From contig NBIV01000188.1 in the NCBI GenBank assembly GCA_003194525.1, positions 82,432 through 146,431 on the forward strand: a stretch of DNA of 64,000 nt. The letters are read 5' to 3'. Positions 42,826 through 54,733 of the stretch are shown here, in pieces. This DNA is from Gracilariopsis chorda. Lineage: Eukaryota; Rhodophyta; Florideophyceae; Gracilariales; Gracilariaceae. Under the pieces are notes generated by a model. It was given only the letters and a program-made list of their open reading frames with translations, searched no databases and was not told the DNA's origin. The stretch's first letter is position 1. Each line of letters starts with the position of its first letter. The position numbers and the translations under genes are program-made.

Positions 42826-45798
42826 TTCACCGTTAACCCAAACAGATGAGTGGAAGTAGAGAAGAAGGCAAGAGAACAATCCTACGCCTTAAGGGATCGG
42901 CGGACTATTACACAGGGAGATTATATGTTCGAGACATAATGAACGATGACCAAGTTCTCTTTGTATTAACGGAGGCCCGCCCATTAGAAAGTGAGAGCTG
43001 TGCTCAAGCTTGCCGCCCATGGGACGACGCAGATAGAAAAGCCCGATCACATATTGTACAAAACATTGGCACTCAGCCAATAGTTGTCGTTTCAGAGCTT
43101 CTTGAAAGAACGAAATGTTCTGCATTAGATGTTTGGACCAAGGTGGAGACTACGTACAAAAAGGACAACATTCAAACGGAAATGAATCCTCGACAACGTC
43201 CCAATAGTCTTGTGTTCAAGGATGATGGGAACATTCTCGAACATTTTCATGAAATGGAAACAATATTCCTTGAGCTCGCTCGTCTCGAAGATACATTAAT
43301 CTACAAGGAGCGAACAGCTTGTTTGTTGAGAACCTTACCAGACTCGTTAATGGCAATCAAATTACTTGCAGATGCCAATAAAATGGAACACGACCAGGTG
43401 GTCTCGTTGATAAGATCTGAAATAAATTGCCGTAAACATCGTGATTCTACTAGTTTCATCAAAACCGCTGGTATAAAAATTGGTTCCCAATACTCCCATA
43501 TGGCCGCGCGGAAGTCCAATACCGCAATTCTAAAACCACGTAAGAGATCCACAACGGTTCGATGCTGGCATTGTGGAAGACCCGGCCACATTCGATCCGA
43601 TTGTCGTTGGAGAAAACATTCCAAACCAAACGAGAATTACCGGAAACGATCTTTTAGCCAAATACGTAATAGCAACTTCAGATCGAAGGAATGGGACTCC
43701 AACGGAAGAAATTCCAGCAAGACCAACCCGAATAGACAGAACACCGAGCCTCGTGGGTTTGTTGTGATAACACAGGCAAAGCTATCTGTTCACGAACATG
43801 AGGCAGTTACATGGTTGGACTGCGGCGCCAGTCATGTTTTCGTTGACTATAGAACCCTCTTCTGGGATTATAAAGCGGTGGAGAATCAATCAGTGCGTAT
43901 ATGCGACAGACAGTCTGAGATAAGAGGGACAGGAACGATCACGCTGCCTTTGGGAGATGGAATTTCCATACCTGCAAAACACACTCCCTCATTTGATTCC
44001 AATCTCATCTCTCTATCACTACTTGCAGATTATGCTACTGTCACATTCAGCAGTGATAATACCTTTACCGGGTTTAACATAAAGGATTCTCGAAACCAAG
44101 CACTGCTTCACCAATGCACAGCGAAGAACGAACTTTATCCACTATTAAGCTCAATCCCTCCGCCTCGTGCTCAAGCCAATTTTACAACACCTGGAGATAC
44201 ACCGAAAGACTGGCACGAAAAGTTTGGGCATCCTGGAAAAGATTGACTAATCTCTACGGTCCACCAGTCCAACGGCGTACCCAATCTCTCGAAGTCCGAT
44301 GTTAAAAGCATCCATTGCACATCATGCTTAGAAGCGGGATGGAGACGTGCTCCACTGCAACGACCCTCATCCTTAGCGACTTCCCCACTGGAGCTCACGC
44401 ACACAGACCTAACTGTTCCCATCACCCCACCGTCATTACAAGGATAAAAGTACATGCACGTTCTCCTTGATGACGCCACAAGAGCATCGTCGCTTTCCTT
44501 CCTATCGACTAAATCACAATTCTTCGTCTCCATAAAGTGGTACAAGGCTCTCGCAGAAATGAACAACCAAGAAACCGTCCATACTGCGTTCGCCTAGACG
44601 GAGTGGGTGAGAATAAAGCGAACGAGTTCGTCACTTATGCATTGGAAAACGGAATAATCCTTGAATATACACCACCCTATGCACACGAGTCGAACGGAGC
44701 TGCTGAGAAATTCATTCAGGATTTGTGGAAGAAGGCTCGAACATTTCTCTACGCATCCAAACTACCTCTAACGGTTCGGAAAGAACCCATATCCCATGCA
44801 AATTGGATACGGAATCGTCTACCGAACTCCAGAATCAACATGAAGGTCCCTTTCTTACACGGAATGGTTTGGTAAAAAGCCTGAGTTCCCCACTCTACTT
44901 AAGTTCGGACAAGAAGGTCGTGCGTATATCTATCGTTCTGATTCTGTACCGAAGAAGAAGTTACTACCCCGATCTTTGAAGGGACACTTCGTTGGAATGG
45001 AAAGCACTCAATCGTTATACAGAGTTTACATCCCTTCCACAGAAAAGGTGATCATGGTCAGGCAAAAGGACTTCAGGGTGTCAAAGAACTATCTACCATC
45101 CATCAACACGCTACTTGACTTCTCGTCCTTGGGCCGGACAGAAGCGGAGCAGCGGCTCCATGAAGAGAAAGAGGAGTACTATGACGCAGCTCTCGTGCAC
45201 TGCTTAGTTGCATACTCTCGCTTCTTGGATGAAAACGACTCGTTTAAGATACTAAACAACTTCGAGGAAGCAAGAAATATTCCCGTATGGGCAGAAGCAA
45301 TCAACATGGAATACGATGCTCTCGTGGAAAGAAAAACGTGGAGACTCATTGACAGGAAGGCAGGAATGAAACCCCTTCCATTTCTGTGGACTTTTAACTG
45401 GAAACACATAAGTATAAGTCCTCCAGAAATTCTCCCCAAAGCTCGATGTGTCGTAAGAGGCGACATGCAAAGACCATATTTGGACTACGATCCTGACAAT
45501 CTGTACGCACCTGTGGCTCGGCTCGAAACATTCTGACTAGCGTTAGCCAAGGCAGCCGCACAGAATCTGCTTTTGGAGACAATGGATATGAGCAACGCTT
45601 ATCTTTATGGTGAAATAGATGACCCGTTGATAATGGAGCAACCCCAGAATGCCTCGGGCTCTTCCTATGTTCCTGGTAAAGTTTGCTTACTGTTGAAATC
45701 CATTAACGGTGCAAAGCAAGCGGGAAAAACTTGGGGATCTCTCTTGCTCACAGAGGTAGTTCGACTGGGATTTAAACAGTCGAAGACGGACAGCAGAC

Positions 45799-46625
45799 TG
45801 AAGTGCAACACCCTCAGGGAGGGATTCCTGGTACTTGATCGTTTTCCCGATATTATCGGTTGTGTAGTGTGTATATGAACTACGCCCCACTATGGTGGAT
45901 ATGGACACGTGGGACACGGTTTTGGGTCAATTGGCGGTTGGCCACAGTAGTGGATGTTGCCACGAAATGTGGAGTATTTTAGTTAATATTATTTATTATT
46001 TTCACACCCATTTCTGGGAAGCTAGTACTTAGTGCGACGGCGCACTGCCGTCGCACCAGTAAACCTTCCCCAACAAGGGACCCCAACCTGGGGAATTGGC
46101 TCTATATGTTGCCGCTTGCGCGCGTGCTCTACTCCTCATTGGAGGGAAACGCCGTAAACCACGGGACATCTAACCCCCTTGCACATCTGAAGAAGCCCAT
46201 CCTTGGGAGTATAATTCTTCCAATCATATTGGTGTTTCGCCCTGTATAGGGAGTCCTGTCCACCGGCATTGCCGTATCTGTTCGTCGCTCTCGCGACTCA
46301 CTTCGTCCTCTCTTCCTCCTCTTCCCCCTTCCTTTTCCCCCTTTTTAGGGTAGCACCTCCCGCTATCCGCAGCCCTCGTGTGCGCATCCGCTCACACACC
46401 CCCACTTACGTGGAAACATACCTCTACTGAGGATCACACTCCGCTCACGCGGATACCGATTCTTCGCCTTCACCTCCCTGCGCGAGTCGCGACAGGTGTC
46501 CCTGGTCTTACAAACCGGCTTCGCCGTGACACCTCTGGGAGGGCTCTACCCAACTGGGTTCACCTCGTCAGAGGAAGATCCCGAACGTCTTTTGGAGTTT
46601 TTCCCCTTTGGGGCATTGCACCACA
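45799..46625 (+). mobile_element. Solo LTR A inside copia reverse transcriptase
   Basis: The insert starts TGAAGTGCAACACC and ends GCATTGCACCACA. It is flanked by CAGAC at 45794-45798 and 46626-46630. Excision joins KTDSR to LYIYRSGSGK and restores the polymerase frame. It is 827 bp with no coding region and belongs with 47120-47974 and the LTR at 60597-61509. Confidence 0.92.
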
Positions 46626-47119
46626 CAGACTGTACATTTACAGGTCAGGAAGTGGCAAAATAATTATTGTCTTCTTTGTAGATGACATTCTCACTCTCTC
46701 CGATTCAAAGTCTCTCTTGAAAGACTTTAAGGCCCAAATGAGAAACTGTTTCAGGTAAAACTTCTTGGTGAGGCCAAGTCTTTCATTGGTCTGGAACTAA
46801 AAAGAGATAAAAATGGCATTCGTGCAAGCCAAGAGAGGTATGTGGAGAAACTACTTGGCGATTACAATCTTTACAATGCGAACTCGGCAAAGACTCCATT
46901 ACCGTCACGTTCTACTGTTTCAGCGATAGGTCATGGTGAAGCAATTCTTCCATCATTGCTTCACGGAAAATACCGTGAATTGGTTGGTCACCTGATGTAC
47001 TTGGCAGTGGCATCGAGGCCTGATATTATGTTCGCGGCATCAATGTTGGCGAGACAGGTACATAATCATTGTCAGAGGCACCTTGCACTGGCAAAACGTA
47101 TCTTAAGATACTTGAAAGG

Positions 47120-47974
47120 TGAAGAGCATGCCTCGTCAGAGGGACATCTGGGGACTTGTTAAATTTCCCGGTCGCACCGGCTTTCATACATGTTCATACA
47201 TGACTTTTCCCCGTGCCAGGTGGCACTGCCTGCGAGCAGGAGTTGGCCTGGTACACCGGTGGTACACGTGGAACACGGGCGTTGGCAAGGGTTGCAGGCA
47301 AGGATAGATAGTGAACGGGTGGTTGTTATTTATTTATTTAATTATCTATTTAATTAGTTATTACACTAGGGAAGCTACACTACTTAGTGCGCCGGCCTCG
47401 CGGCCGCCGCACCATTAAGTCTTCCCTACCAAGAGTGTTCTACTCCAAGAACCTGGCTCTAAGCTCATTCGCCTTCGGCAGTACTCGACTCCATTTGGGA
47501 GAGATATCCCGTTGCCTACGGTGTGCTCAACCCCCTTGCTCGCCAAGATACCCCTCTTGAGAATTGTTCCCATTGTTGTGGTTTCGCCCGTGTATACAGG
47601 ATATTTCTCGGCAGTGCCGGGCCTCCCCAGAGCCACTCGTGTGACTCGTTGTAGTCCCTTTCCTTTGTCCCATTCCCCCCATATTCCTTTATATTTCCCA
47701 TTTCCTATTTTAGGATAGTTCCCGCTATCCACGCCTCATACCGACATTTGTCGTGTGTGGGTCACTGTGTGGAGTCATCCCTCCTCACTGGAGTATTGCA
47801 CTGCGTTACAGGTTTACCTATTCACCTTCCTGCGCTAGTCGCGAGGGTTGACCTCGGTGTACACCCTAATTCGTCGTGTCATCCCTGGAAGGGCTCTTTC
47901 GCCGTGCTACCCTCGTGAGAGGAAGCTCCTGAACGTCTTGGGCGTGTTTTCCCATCTCTGGGCATTGTACCACA
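47120..47974 (+). mobile_element. Solo LTR B inside copia polymerase
   Basis: The insert starts TGAAGAGCATGCC and ends GCATTGTACCACA, with flanks AAAGG (47115-47119) and AAAGT (47975-47979). Four of five flank bases agree. Excision joins LRYLK to VTKNLCLYFPSESL and restores the frame into RNase H. It is 855 bp and clearly related to solo LTR A, in the same orientation. Confidence 0.9.
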
Positions 47975-48779
47975 AAAGTCACAAAGAACCTTTGCCTATA
48001 CTTTCCGTCAGAGAGCCTTGCTCAGATGGAAGCAACCTGTGATGCTGACTGGGCTGGTTGTCACGAAACTGGAAAGTCTACAACTGGCATACTAGTGAAG
48101 TTGAATGATGGACCCGTATTATGGACGAAAAAGAAGCAAAAGATCATTGCTGTGTCGTCTAGAGAAGCTGAATATATTGCTCTCTTGTATTGTGGAAAGC
48201 TGCTATCGTGGTTACGAAGACTATTTTGGGAGCTTCGAATTGGTACCAGTCTTGAAGACAAACCGAATAAAATGTATCCAATTTGTATTATTACCGACAG
48301 CTCCCCCGCAAACTCTATTGTGAATGCTTCCAAGACTTCTGAAAGAAAAAAACATATTGCACTGAAGTTTAATCATGTTGGGAAACTTGTGAAGTCTGGG
48401 GTCTTAAGTATCTCGCAGATATGAAGCGAAGTTCAACCAGCGGACATTATGACGAAAGCTGTTTGTCAATACCACTTATATAAGCTTATTATATTTTTCA
48501 GTTTGAGATAATCTCCTTATAATACATTTCTAACCTATATTATTTCCCCTCTTTTTGTGTTGTGAACGTTTGCAGAACTTATGGAAAATGATGTTGTGAA
48601 AATCAAACAAAGCAAGGGGTATACCTTTTCTTATTGTACGCAGATATTTTTTCCTACTAGGTTTTTACTGGTACAAGAGTTTTTGAACGGTATCCATTAA
48701 GCTATACACTTTAGCATAGTTTTTATCTTGTATTCCCCGTTTCCAGCGCATAACATCTAGAGTTGTTTGCGTAGGATGG

Positions 48780-48961
48780 TGTGAGAGGTAGAATTAGAGA
48801 GAATTGCATTTTAATTCTCTAAATTACAATGCAACTCCGAATTGAGACTGAATTCATTACTCTCCTTTAATTAGGATAACAAAAAAATTAGAAGATAGAG
48901 TCTATAATGGAGCTGCCGGTGGCATAGTCTGTGCTTTCTGCCGGCCACACACTTCTTCACA
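48780..48961 (+). repeat. 3' LTR of copia element
   Basis: It aligns with 41806-41986 from TGTGAGAGG to TTCACA with scattered substitutions and one- to two-base indels. The polypurine tract expected just before it is weak (GTAGGATGG). Confidence 0.85.
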
Positions 48962-49994
48962 AAGTCTCGCCACAAGTGTTGGAGAAGCTACGAAGGTGCA
49001 TTCGTAACGCTTCGGTGGCGTAAGTTCTGCTCTTGGAAAAATGCTTCTCGTATCAAAGTTTTATCCAATAATCTAGATTCTGTAAAGCTTAATGCAATTC
49101 CTTTATTACTCTTTGAGAAGCTTGTTGAGCAAATATCTCGTCAGAAGTGTTGCATTTATAAGAGTACCCCTATATCGCCTTCGCCGTCTTGTTGAAACAC
49201 ACACTTTGCTTATAATTCGAAGAGATATTCGTATCTTTTCCTTGTTTTGGGGCTTGGATTAGGCATCCTGTTCTGCGCTGGTTACACAGTGAAAGTTCGT
49301 ACCATTGCATGACCTTAACTCTAAATATTTTTGAAAGTATGTGGCATAGAGTTACAGCAATGACGATGTTAGGAAGATGCCCAACGCTTTGTCGTGGCGA
49401 GGAAGCACTTTTGTCACGTGGGGTCTCAAAGCCGGGCGAAGTTCAGATACCCTTCGTACTTATATCGCCGTCCCAATAATTCGCTCATATGCTTCATCTC
49501 GTGGTCAATGTTGCACAAGCCCTAGATTTACTTGAGACAATTGGTCAAAGATACCGTCTGTAGACTACATCACGCAAGGTAGGTGACGTAGAAAGGGGAC
49601 CACATGACTCATTCCGACCTCTCTTTCCATGTTGCCTTTAATGCATTTACATTCATATAATGAAACGGATTCCTGCAGCCTGAGATGGTGAGCTCATATC
49701 TTGCAGATCCCAACCTTAACAAGAGAAAAACACGATGACCAAAAAGGACAATCACAGATATATTCGTTCACAGCGCCTGGTCTACTGAAGCGGCTACAAT
49801 AAGGTAAGCATTCTACCCCACCGCACTTACGTGTTTCCGGCACTCACAGTCAGGACAAAATAAGAATCTGCACAAGCTCACAGGCTTCTGGATTTCCAAA
49901 ACAGCTTTCTGTTTTCTCCAAGAAAGAACGTCACCACTGAGGGATACGGCTTAAAGCGCTGGGAATCCATTCCCACGTTCCGGACGAAGTGAAC
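48962..49994. other. Intergenic interval
   Basis: No gene or repeat is supported here. It lies between the copia element and the first membrane-protein gene, so its right part presumably contains that gene's promoter. No TATA-like element stands out. Confidence 0.4.
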
Positions 49995-51413
49995 ATGGAG
50001 CCTATTAAGCTTTCTATTGGAGTATCAGCGGCGAGCGTCCTTCGATTCATCATCTTGGAGACCGCAATAACACTTGTTGCTGCACCGTTGTTTACAAAGG
50101 TCTTGGAGAACTTGGCCAAGAGCCGAGTCACCTCCGGACAAGCCATCCAAATAAGGGCAGTTGACTTGGGATGGTTAACGCCCGTCAATGTGGCCTATTC
50201 CAAGATAAGCCGTTACACAGACGCCAAACCTTCCCCACACAAGAAGGACGAACGAGGTTCTCGGAGGTGGGCAATAATGAAACACCTGTTGGCTGTCATG
50301 GTGAAGCTTGGAGTAATTAACGCGCTGCTTATCACGGCAATTGTCTCTACAGAGATGACCGCAGGTGCAACCAATGAGCGAGTGATGGTCAGGAAACCAG
50401 TTAAGCGACATTCTGATCTCAAGCGGTCGCTGGCTGCGATCTCTGGCGAAACTGGTGTGCTCTTGAATCGTATAATAGAAATTGATCGATGTACCAGAGG
50501 CAGAGACGCACTCTACTACCACACTGTTGAAGGCGTGTGCCGAGACAGAGAAACAGAGCCTAGTGCGTGGGCAACGGTCCGAGGAAGGGAAGGAGAGCTT
50601 GTGGAAAAGCATGGTGATCAGCGCCTGATAGGACTAAACAAGTGGACAAACAACACTTTTGAAGCAGTGACTGGGACTATAGAAGGACATACGGAGAAGC
50701 ATTTCTTCTGGAAAAACGATCAGGTCACCATGTACTGCCATGATTTGAGGGAGCAAAGTGATTTAGAAATTGGTAGCGTGAACGGCCACTGCTCCGTTAT
50801 GTTTAATGCGGCAACGCGTCGAATACTGTACCTGGTCAAGGTGCATCGCACAACCGATGTAACAGGTCTTCAGCTGACCATTGACCGATCCGATTACATC
50901 GATGTGCTGGGGATCGAATTAGAAGACATGGGAGAGGCACAAGAGGAAATCATGGTCGCTTCTGTGACGATTGCAAAGAGGTATTTGGTGTTAGGAGTGT
51001 CCGTGGTTGAGGATCGAATTATTCAAGAGTACTATACTGAAGCCGCTACTATGGCCAAGATACTTCGGACGATGGTAGACGGGTACGGTGGAGATTCTGA
51101 GCAGATCGGGGAGTATTTCGAGGACCGCATCTTAGCAACACAAAGCATATGGTCAGTGGTCTTACTTGCGGCTGTAGTTTGTTTTTCTTTGTTGATCAGC
51201 TTGGCAACCAGGCAGAGGACCAGTATTTCGGTACCGTTCGACCTCAGTGGCCTGATCAAGAAGCTCGCGGTGATCAACGAAGGAGGAATAAGCAACAGTG
51301 CAGGAAAGTGGCCCGTTGTGTATGCGTTCAAAGTTAATGGTGAATCGAACGTGCAATTTCACGAAGTCGAAAGGCTACCAGCGGAATACGACATTGAGGG
51401 GCTACGTGGGTAA
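49995..51413 (+). CDS. Three-pass membrane protein, unrecognised family (member 1)
   Basis: I start at ATG 49995 (MEPIKLSIGV), which aligns with the paralogs' starts. The 472-residue protein has a membrane segment at about 13-36 (VLRFIILETAITLVAAPLF), one at about 95-118 and one at about 384-405 (WSVVLLAAVVCFSLLISLA). A region of about 260 residues between the second and third carries four Cys (DRC, GVC, MYC, GHC) and a glycosylation site (NNT). A C-terminal tail of about 65 residues follows. The same plan, with Cys in similar places and similar ends, is found at 52870-54333 and 54734-56260. It is probably a surface or secretory-membrane protein whose loop is outside the cytoplasm. I do not recognise the family and assign no function. 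The frame is intact. Confidence 0.85.
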   Translation: MEPIKLSIGVSAASVLRFIILETAITLVAAPLFTKVLENLAKSRVTSGQAIQIRAVDLGWLTPVNVAYSKISRYTDAKPSPHKKDERGSRRWAIMKHLLAVMVKLGVINALLITAIVSTEMTAGATNERVMVRKPVKRHSDLKRSLAAISGETGVLLNRIIEIDRCTRGRDALYYHTVEGVCRDRETEPSAWATVRGREGELVEKHGDQRLIGLNKWTNNTFEAVTGTIEGHTEKHFFWKNDQVTMYCHDLREQSDLEIGSVNGHCSVMFNAATRRILYLVKVHRTTDVTGLQLTIDRSDYIDVLGIELEDMGEAQEEIMVASVTIAKRYLVLGVSVVEDRIIQEYYTEAATMAKILRTMVDGYGGDSEQIGEYFEDRILATQSIWSVVLLAAVVCFSLLISLATRQRTSISVPFDLSGLIKKLAVINEGGISNSAGKWPVVYAFKVNGESNVQFHEVERLPAEYDIEGLRG

Positions 51414-52869
51414 AAACGGCGTACAGGGTTATTCAGAAATTTGCTTATGGCGAGAATGACAACACGTTCTGCGTTTCGGCGTCCAAACATCCGCCATAGA
51501 CGGGAGGACCGAGTTTTTGTTACTTCCGAGTGGTAGTTTGGTGGAACTGTGGCGGCTCATGTGCAAAAATTGCCAGAAAGAAAGGTGATGACAAAGTGTT
51601 CAATGTTGAGAGGGTGAAACAGGAAACATGGTTTGGAAGAGACCGTGAGCGAAGAATTCTCAACGTCGTCTCCGAAACTCTCAAGCCCGTAGCATTTCAC
51701 AGTGATGACATCATCGAGAGCTGTATCATAGATATGCATCCCCGATTCTCAAAGACCCCCCTATTCGCGCAGAGTCGTCACCGCGGACCAGTTCGTATCC
51801 ACTGCCGTTCAAATACTTTATGCAGACCCAAACGCTGCTATTTCCCCTAGCCCAATCTACCATCTCCACCCCTGCCCGTGCAAAGCTCTCCGCTCAAGTT
51901 CGGAAGAATATAGCAAGCTGCAGCAGAAAACCCAAGCATGCTCAGACTTTTGAGCTCTGTACGACAAAGATGGAAACCTGTCTTTGTTAGTGTCGCGGCC
52001 CTTATCGCCTTGATTTCCATTTCTTAATCAATGCTCCACTACCTTGGCTGGAAGGCATGGCTGTAACTTGTCATCAGATGATTCTTTTGGTCAACCATCG
52101 CGTCTTCTACCAGTTTGTCTATGCACATCGGTCTCACTCTGATGGTGATACTCGGTTTCATCATGCCTTCACGTGACGTAGAGGGTTCTGTAATGTCATC
52201 TTATTGTCCGCGGCTACTCCTTCTTTTTGTGTCCGATGGTATTCAGAGCACTTCTTCTGTTACTAAGCTTTCGTGTGCTCCGTCGGAAACTGCAATATAC
52301 GTCGGTTGCGCATCAGCTCGTCTTATTTCCCACGGCAATCCTCCGAGCGTTTCTCAACAACGCTCACTTTGGTGTCGTGCTTATGCCGGTAGTGTGATCA
52401 GTGTCCGGGTGAGCGGATGTATACCCGTTTTGCAGCTCATGATGCCATTTAGCATCGTGACAGGACAGACAACGTCAGCCTGACTCCCGTCGGTGCCATC
52501 GGGTTAGTAGTGGTTCTGCCCGATCTGGCGTTATGTCTGTCGTAATCCCATTATCGTCTTCGCTGCCGGGGACTGATGGCAACAAACGAAAAGGTCCACA
52601 AAACTCATTAGCATGTAATGGTTCGGTTAGTGAGAGGATATTCACCAATTGTGGCCGACACAATTCACGGAACGGTTTGTGCTTGGTTGAGGTGACCCAC
52701 GCAGGTAGCAAGGTAATCCCCGCTGCAGTAAGTGACACGTTGATTCGAAACGTTGAGAGATTGCTATTCGCAGGCGCGGTGGAAACGATACGGTGTGACA
52801 ACTAGGATGCTAAATTGAATGTTATTTTCAAAACAAGTGTCTATAACATAGAGCACTGATAGATTTGCT
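51414..52869. other. Intergenic interval with uncertain small frames
   Basis: Between membrane-protein genes 1 and 2 there are only short frames. One at 51939-52028 gives a 29-residue basic-then-hydrophobic peptide (MLRLLSSVRQRWKPVFVSVA...). 51530-51850 and 52533-52805 have no domain. The secreted-type candidate at 52115-52483 is listed separately. This may contain a decayed gene. Confidence 0.35.
52115..52483 (+). CDS. Possible small secreted Cys-containing protein
   Basis: The frame starts with MSMHIGLTLMVILGFIM, a plausible signal peptide, then SRDVEG as a possible cleavage area. It is followed by about 95 residues with five Cys, no Lys-rich tail and no second membrane segment. I recognise no family. 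It ends at a TGA. A second Cys-containing frame at 52533-52805 may be a further exon or chance. Coding status is uncertain. Confidence 0.3.
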   Translation: MSMHIGLTLMVILGFIMPSRDVEGSVMSSYCPRLLLLFVSDGIQSTSSVTKLSCAPSETAIYVGCASARLISHGNPPSVSQQRSLWCRAYAGSVISVRVSGCIPVLQLMMPFSIVTGQTTSA

Positions 52870-54333
52870 CTAAGCTTCTGTTGGAACCTTCGGTAACATT
52901 TGCAACTCGCCTGAGACTATTTTGAGAGACAGCTCCTTGCTTGATATGTTTCTGAACACGCCATCATGCAATAGGTCCTCACAAATGCGTTCTCGAAGCC
53001 ACTGAATTGACGTGTCCGCCCTTGATCCTGCCCGTGTGCAACCCCATATCTTTCTTCCTTGATGTTTTGTGGAGGAAGCAATGAGTTTGGAGAGTGTCAC
53101 TTCAACAACGAGTAAGAAGACTAGAAAAGATACTAAGATTGCAATAGGAACGAACGCTAGTCTCTTCATAGTTGCTGTCTGCGCTTGTCCTATAACAAAA
53201 GAACGTTTTCCAATTTTGTTCCGCGAGCCACCAACGCCCTCCTCATTGGCCACAACCAATACCAACAAGGCAAGGGTTTCCGTCTTATCCTTGGTGACCA
53301 GTTGGTGCGAAGGGCGTCGCCCCTCCACGAACGTATTCAGAAGCGCATTGCCACTGACGGTGGCAAGATACCGTAGCTTTCGTGTGCGGCTCCTCATGCC
53401 TTCTACGGGTTGCCCAGTTGCGTTCAAAACCACGGAAAGCAAGGTTTTGTCCGGTACCCGGTCAGACCAGATTTCTGAAGTACGTGCCAGGATGAAGGCG
53501 TTCATCACGTACATGGCGCACAGAAAGGTTTTTGATCTCGACCTAGACCTGATGCAAACTGCGTTATCGCTTGCCACCACTTGGACGTCATTCACGAATC
53601 CGTAGGAATCAAATGTACCACTTGTTAACGATTGGCGTACGTTTTCAGAGTTAGAGGTGTTCTTCAATGCCAATACTCCCTCAGCCCCGGTGGAGCTGTT
53701 AACGAGATAGACATGAGGAACGAAAAAGCTCACTCTTCCAATAGTTGTAGAGACGCTGCATAGCACTGAAGAGTTGTCTAATGCAAGGTAGGGCTTCCGG
53801 ATGACATATGTGTCCTCCATGTGATATTCAAATCCTGATATGAATTCTCCGTCTGCTTCGTTAGAACGACCTGTTCGTCTCATCTCGGACTCGCCTTTGA
53901 TGCAGGTCTCGGCGGCCAAAACCGGAAACTGAAAAGGCTCGCGTCGTTCGGGGCCATCGAGAGAACGGCGTGAAAAGGTATAATGTTCTGCGTGTGACGG
54001 AGGAAGCCAAACTTCGCGCGGCTCAGCAATGTCCAATGCTTGTGCAGAAAAGGAGAATTCAAAGATAAGTTCGGATGCGAAAACAAGGGAAGCGACAAGC
54101 AACAAGTAGATGCTGTTTCTCCGCCGACCCCAGTACACGGAATGGAGGGACAGAACACCGAGGTTAGATTCGGCAAACTGAACATGTTCACCGCGCATTA
54201 CATCGTAGGTGGCTTTGGTGTTGATGAAACGTTGCAGAAGAAATTCCAGGAGAGGCGTTGTTATGATGGTGAGGATGATAAACTTGAGAACATTCCAGGT
54301 AGAAGGATCTAGGTTGAGAACGATGTCCTGCAT
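52870..54333 (-). CDS. Three-pass membrane protein, unrecognised family (member 2)
   Basis: The frame is open to 54450, but I start at the ATG at 54333 (MQDIVLNLDPSTWNVLKF), because member 3 begins MGKQLLLNLSPSVWNVLKW. The 487-residue protein has membrane segments at about 11-33, about 75-95 (IYLLLVASLVFASELIFEF) and about 393-414 (FVPIAILVSFLVFLLVVEV). Shared N-terminal marks are NLGVLSLHSVYWGRRR and FSFSAQ. The loop has four Cys (ETC, VLC, AVC, FLC) and several NxS/T sites. The tail ends LKIVSGELQMLPK, like member 3's RVRVLPP region. It is divergent from member 3, 400 bp apart start to start. The frame is intact. Function unknown. Confidence 0.87.
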   Translation of the reverse strand: MQDIVLNLDPSTWNVLKFIILTIITTPLLEFLLQRFINTKATYDVMRGEHVQFAESNLGVLSLHSVYWGRRRNSIYLLLVASLVFASELIFEFSFSAQALDIAEPREVWLPPSHAEHYTFSRRSLDGPERREPFQFPVLAAETCIKGESEMRRTGRSNEADGEFISGFEYHMEDTYVIRKPYLALDNSSVLCSVSTTIGRVSFFVPHVYLVNSSTGAEGVLALKNTSNSENVRQSLTSGTFDSYGFVNDVQVVASDNAVCIRSRSRSKTFLCAMYVMNAFILARTSEIWSDRVPDKTLLSVVLNATGQPVEGMRSRTRKLRYLATVSGNALLNTFVEGRRPSHQLVTKDKTETLALLVLVVANEEGVGGSRNKIGKRSFVIGQAQTATMKRLAFVPIAILVSFLVFLLVVEVTLSKLIASSTKHQGRKIWGCTRAGSRADTSIQWLRERICEDLLHDGVFRNISSKELSLKIVSGELQMLPKVPTEA

Positions 54334-54733
54334 TGGATCGGATGACGGAATTGGGAGGGCGGTTGACCTCTTCGGCGGAGAGGATTTGAAGCGAACACAT
54401 TCGAAGACAGATGCTGGCCGTCGTAGTGTTCCTGTAAAGGAGCTCCACAAGCTTCCAAGGGAAGGAAGAGAAGTTGAATTGTTGGAAGAAACGAGGTAAA
54501 GGTAAGTCTCATATTCTGGTCGGTTTTGACGACAGCATTATAAGTAGTTGTCAGGACATTGCTAACCCTTTACTCTTCGATATTGTTCCCACCCCCACCC
54601 CCGATGAGTTGTTATGGCGGCAGCTAAGGATCCACGAATCCAAAGGCTAAGTCCTTTAGTTGTGCACACAAGAAGGGGAACTATCGTCATTGAAGCTCAA
54701 GTTACCTATCCGTATGGTGCGCATGTGTAGATA
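54334..54733. promoter_or_regulatory. Shared upstream region of two divergent membrane-protein genes
   Basis: The starts of members 2 and 3 face away from each other across 400 bp. The interval contains AT-rich sequence near 54537-54545 (ATTATAAGTAG) and a C-run near 54590-54600. A common or overlapping promoter is likely from the layout alone. No specific binding site is proposed. Confidence 0.4.

Larger units (their letters stand above)
42846..48511 (+). pseudogene. Copia gag-pol polyprotein, interrupted
   Basis: 42846-44246 holds gag with a CCHC knuckle (CWHCGRPGHIRSDC), the protease site WLDCGASHVFVD and a pre-integrase motif (DWHEKFGHPGKD). 44340-44875 holds the integrase core: Asp in THTDLTVPITPP, Asp in CVRLDGVGENK, Glu in YAHESNGAAEKF. 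44976-45878 and 46640-46758 hold reverse transcriptase: NMEYDALVERKTW, ARCVVRGDMQ, MDMSNAYLYGEID and VFFVDDILTLS. 46760-47119 holds the thumb, and 48000-48511 RNase H (CDADWAGCHETGKST, PADIMTKAV). Disruptions: frameshifts near 44245 and 44880, TGA at 45534-45536 (in ETF-LAL), TGA at 48422-48424 and two solo LTRs. Removing each LTR restores the frame, so the polymerase was intact when they inserted. Confidence 0.92.
41806..48961 (+). mobile_element. Ty1/copia retrotransposon with short LTRs, twice invaded
   Basis: LTRs of 181 and 182 bp (41806-41986 and 48780-48961) share the start TGTGAGAGGTAGAATTAGAG and the end TTCACA and enclose one plus-strand gag-pol region. The pol part is cut by two solo LTRs (45799-46625 and 47120-47974). 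Order protease-integrase-reverse transcriptase-RNase H identifies copia. The flanks ATGAG and AAGTC do not match, so no target duplication remains. Leader 41987-42845 has CT-rich and direct-repeat sequence but no clear tRNA primer site. Confidence 0.85.
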
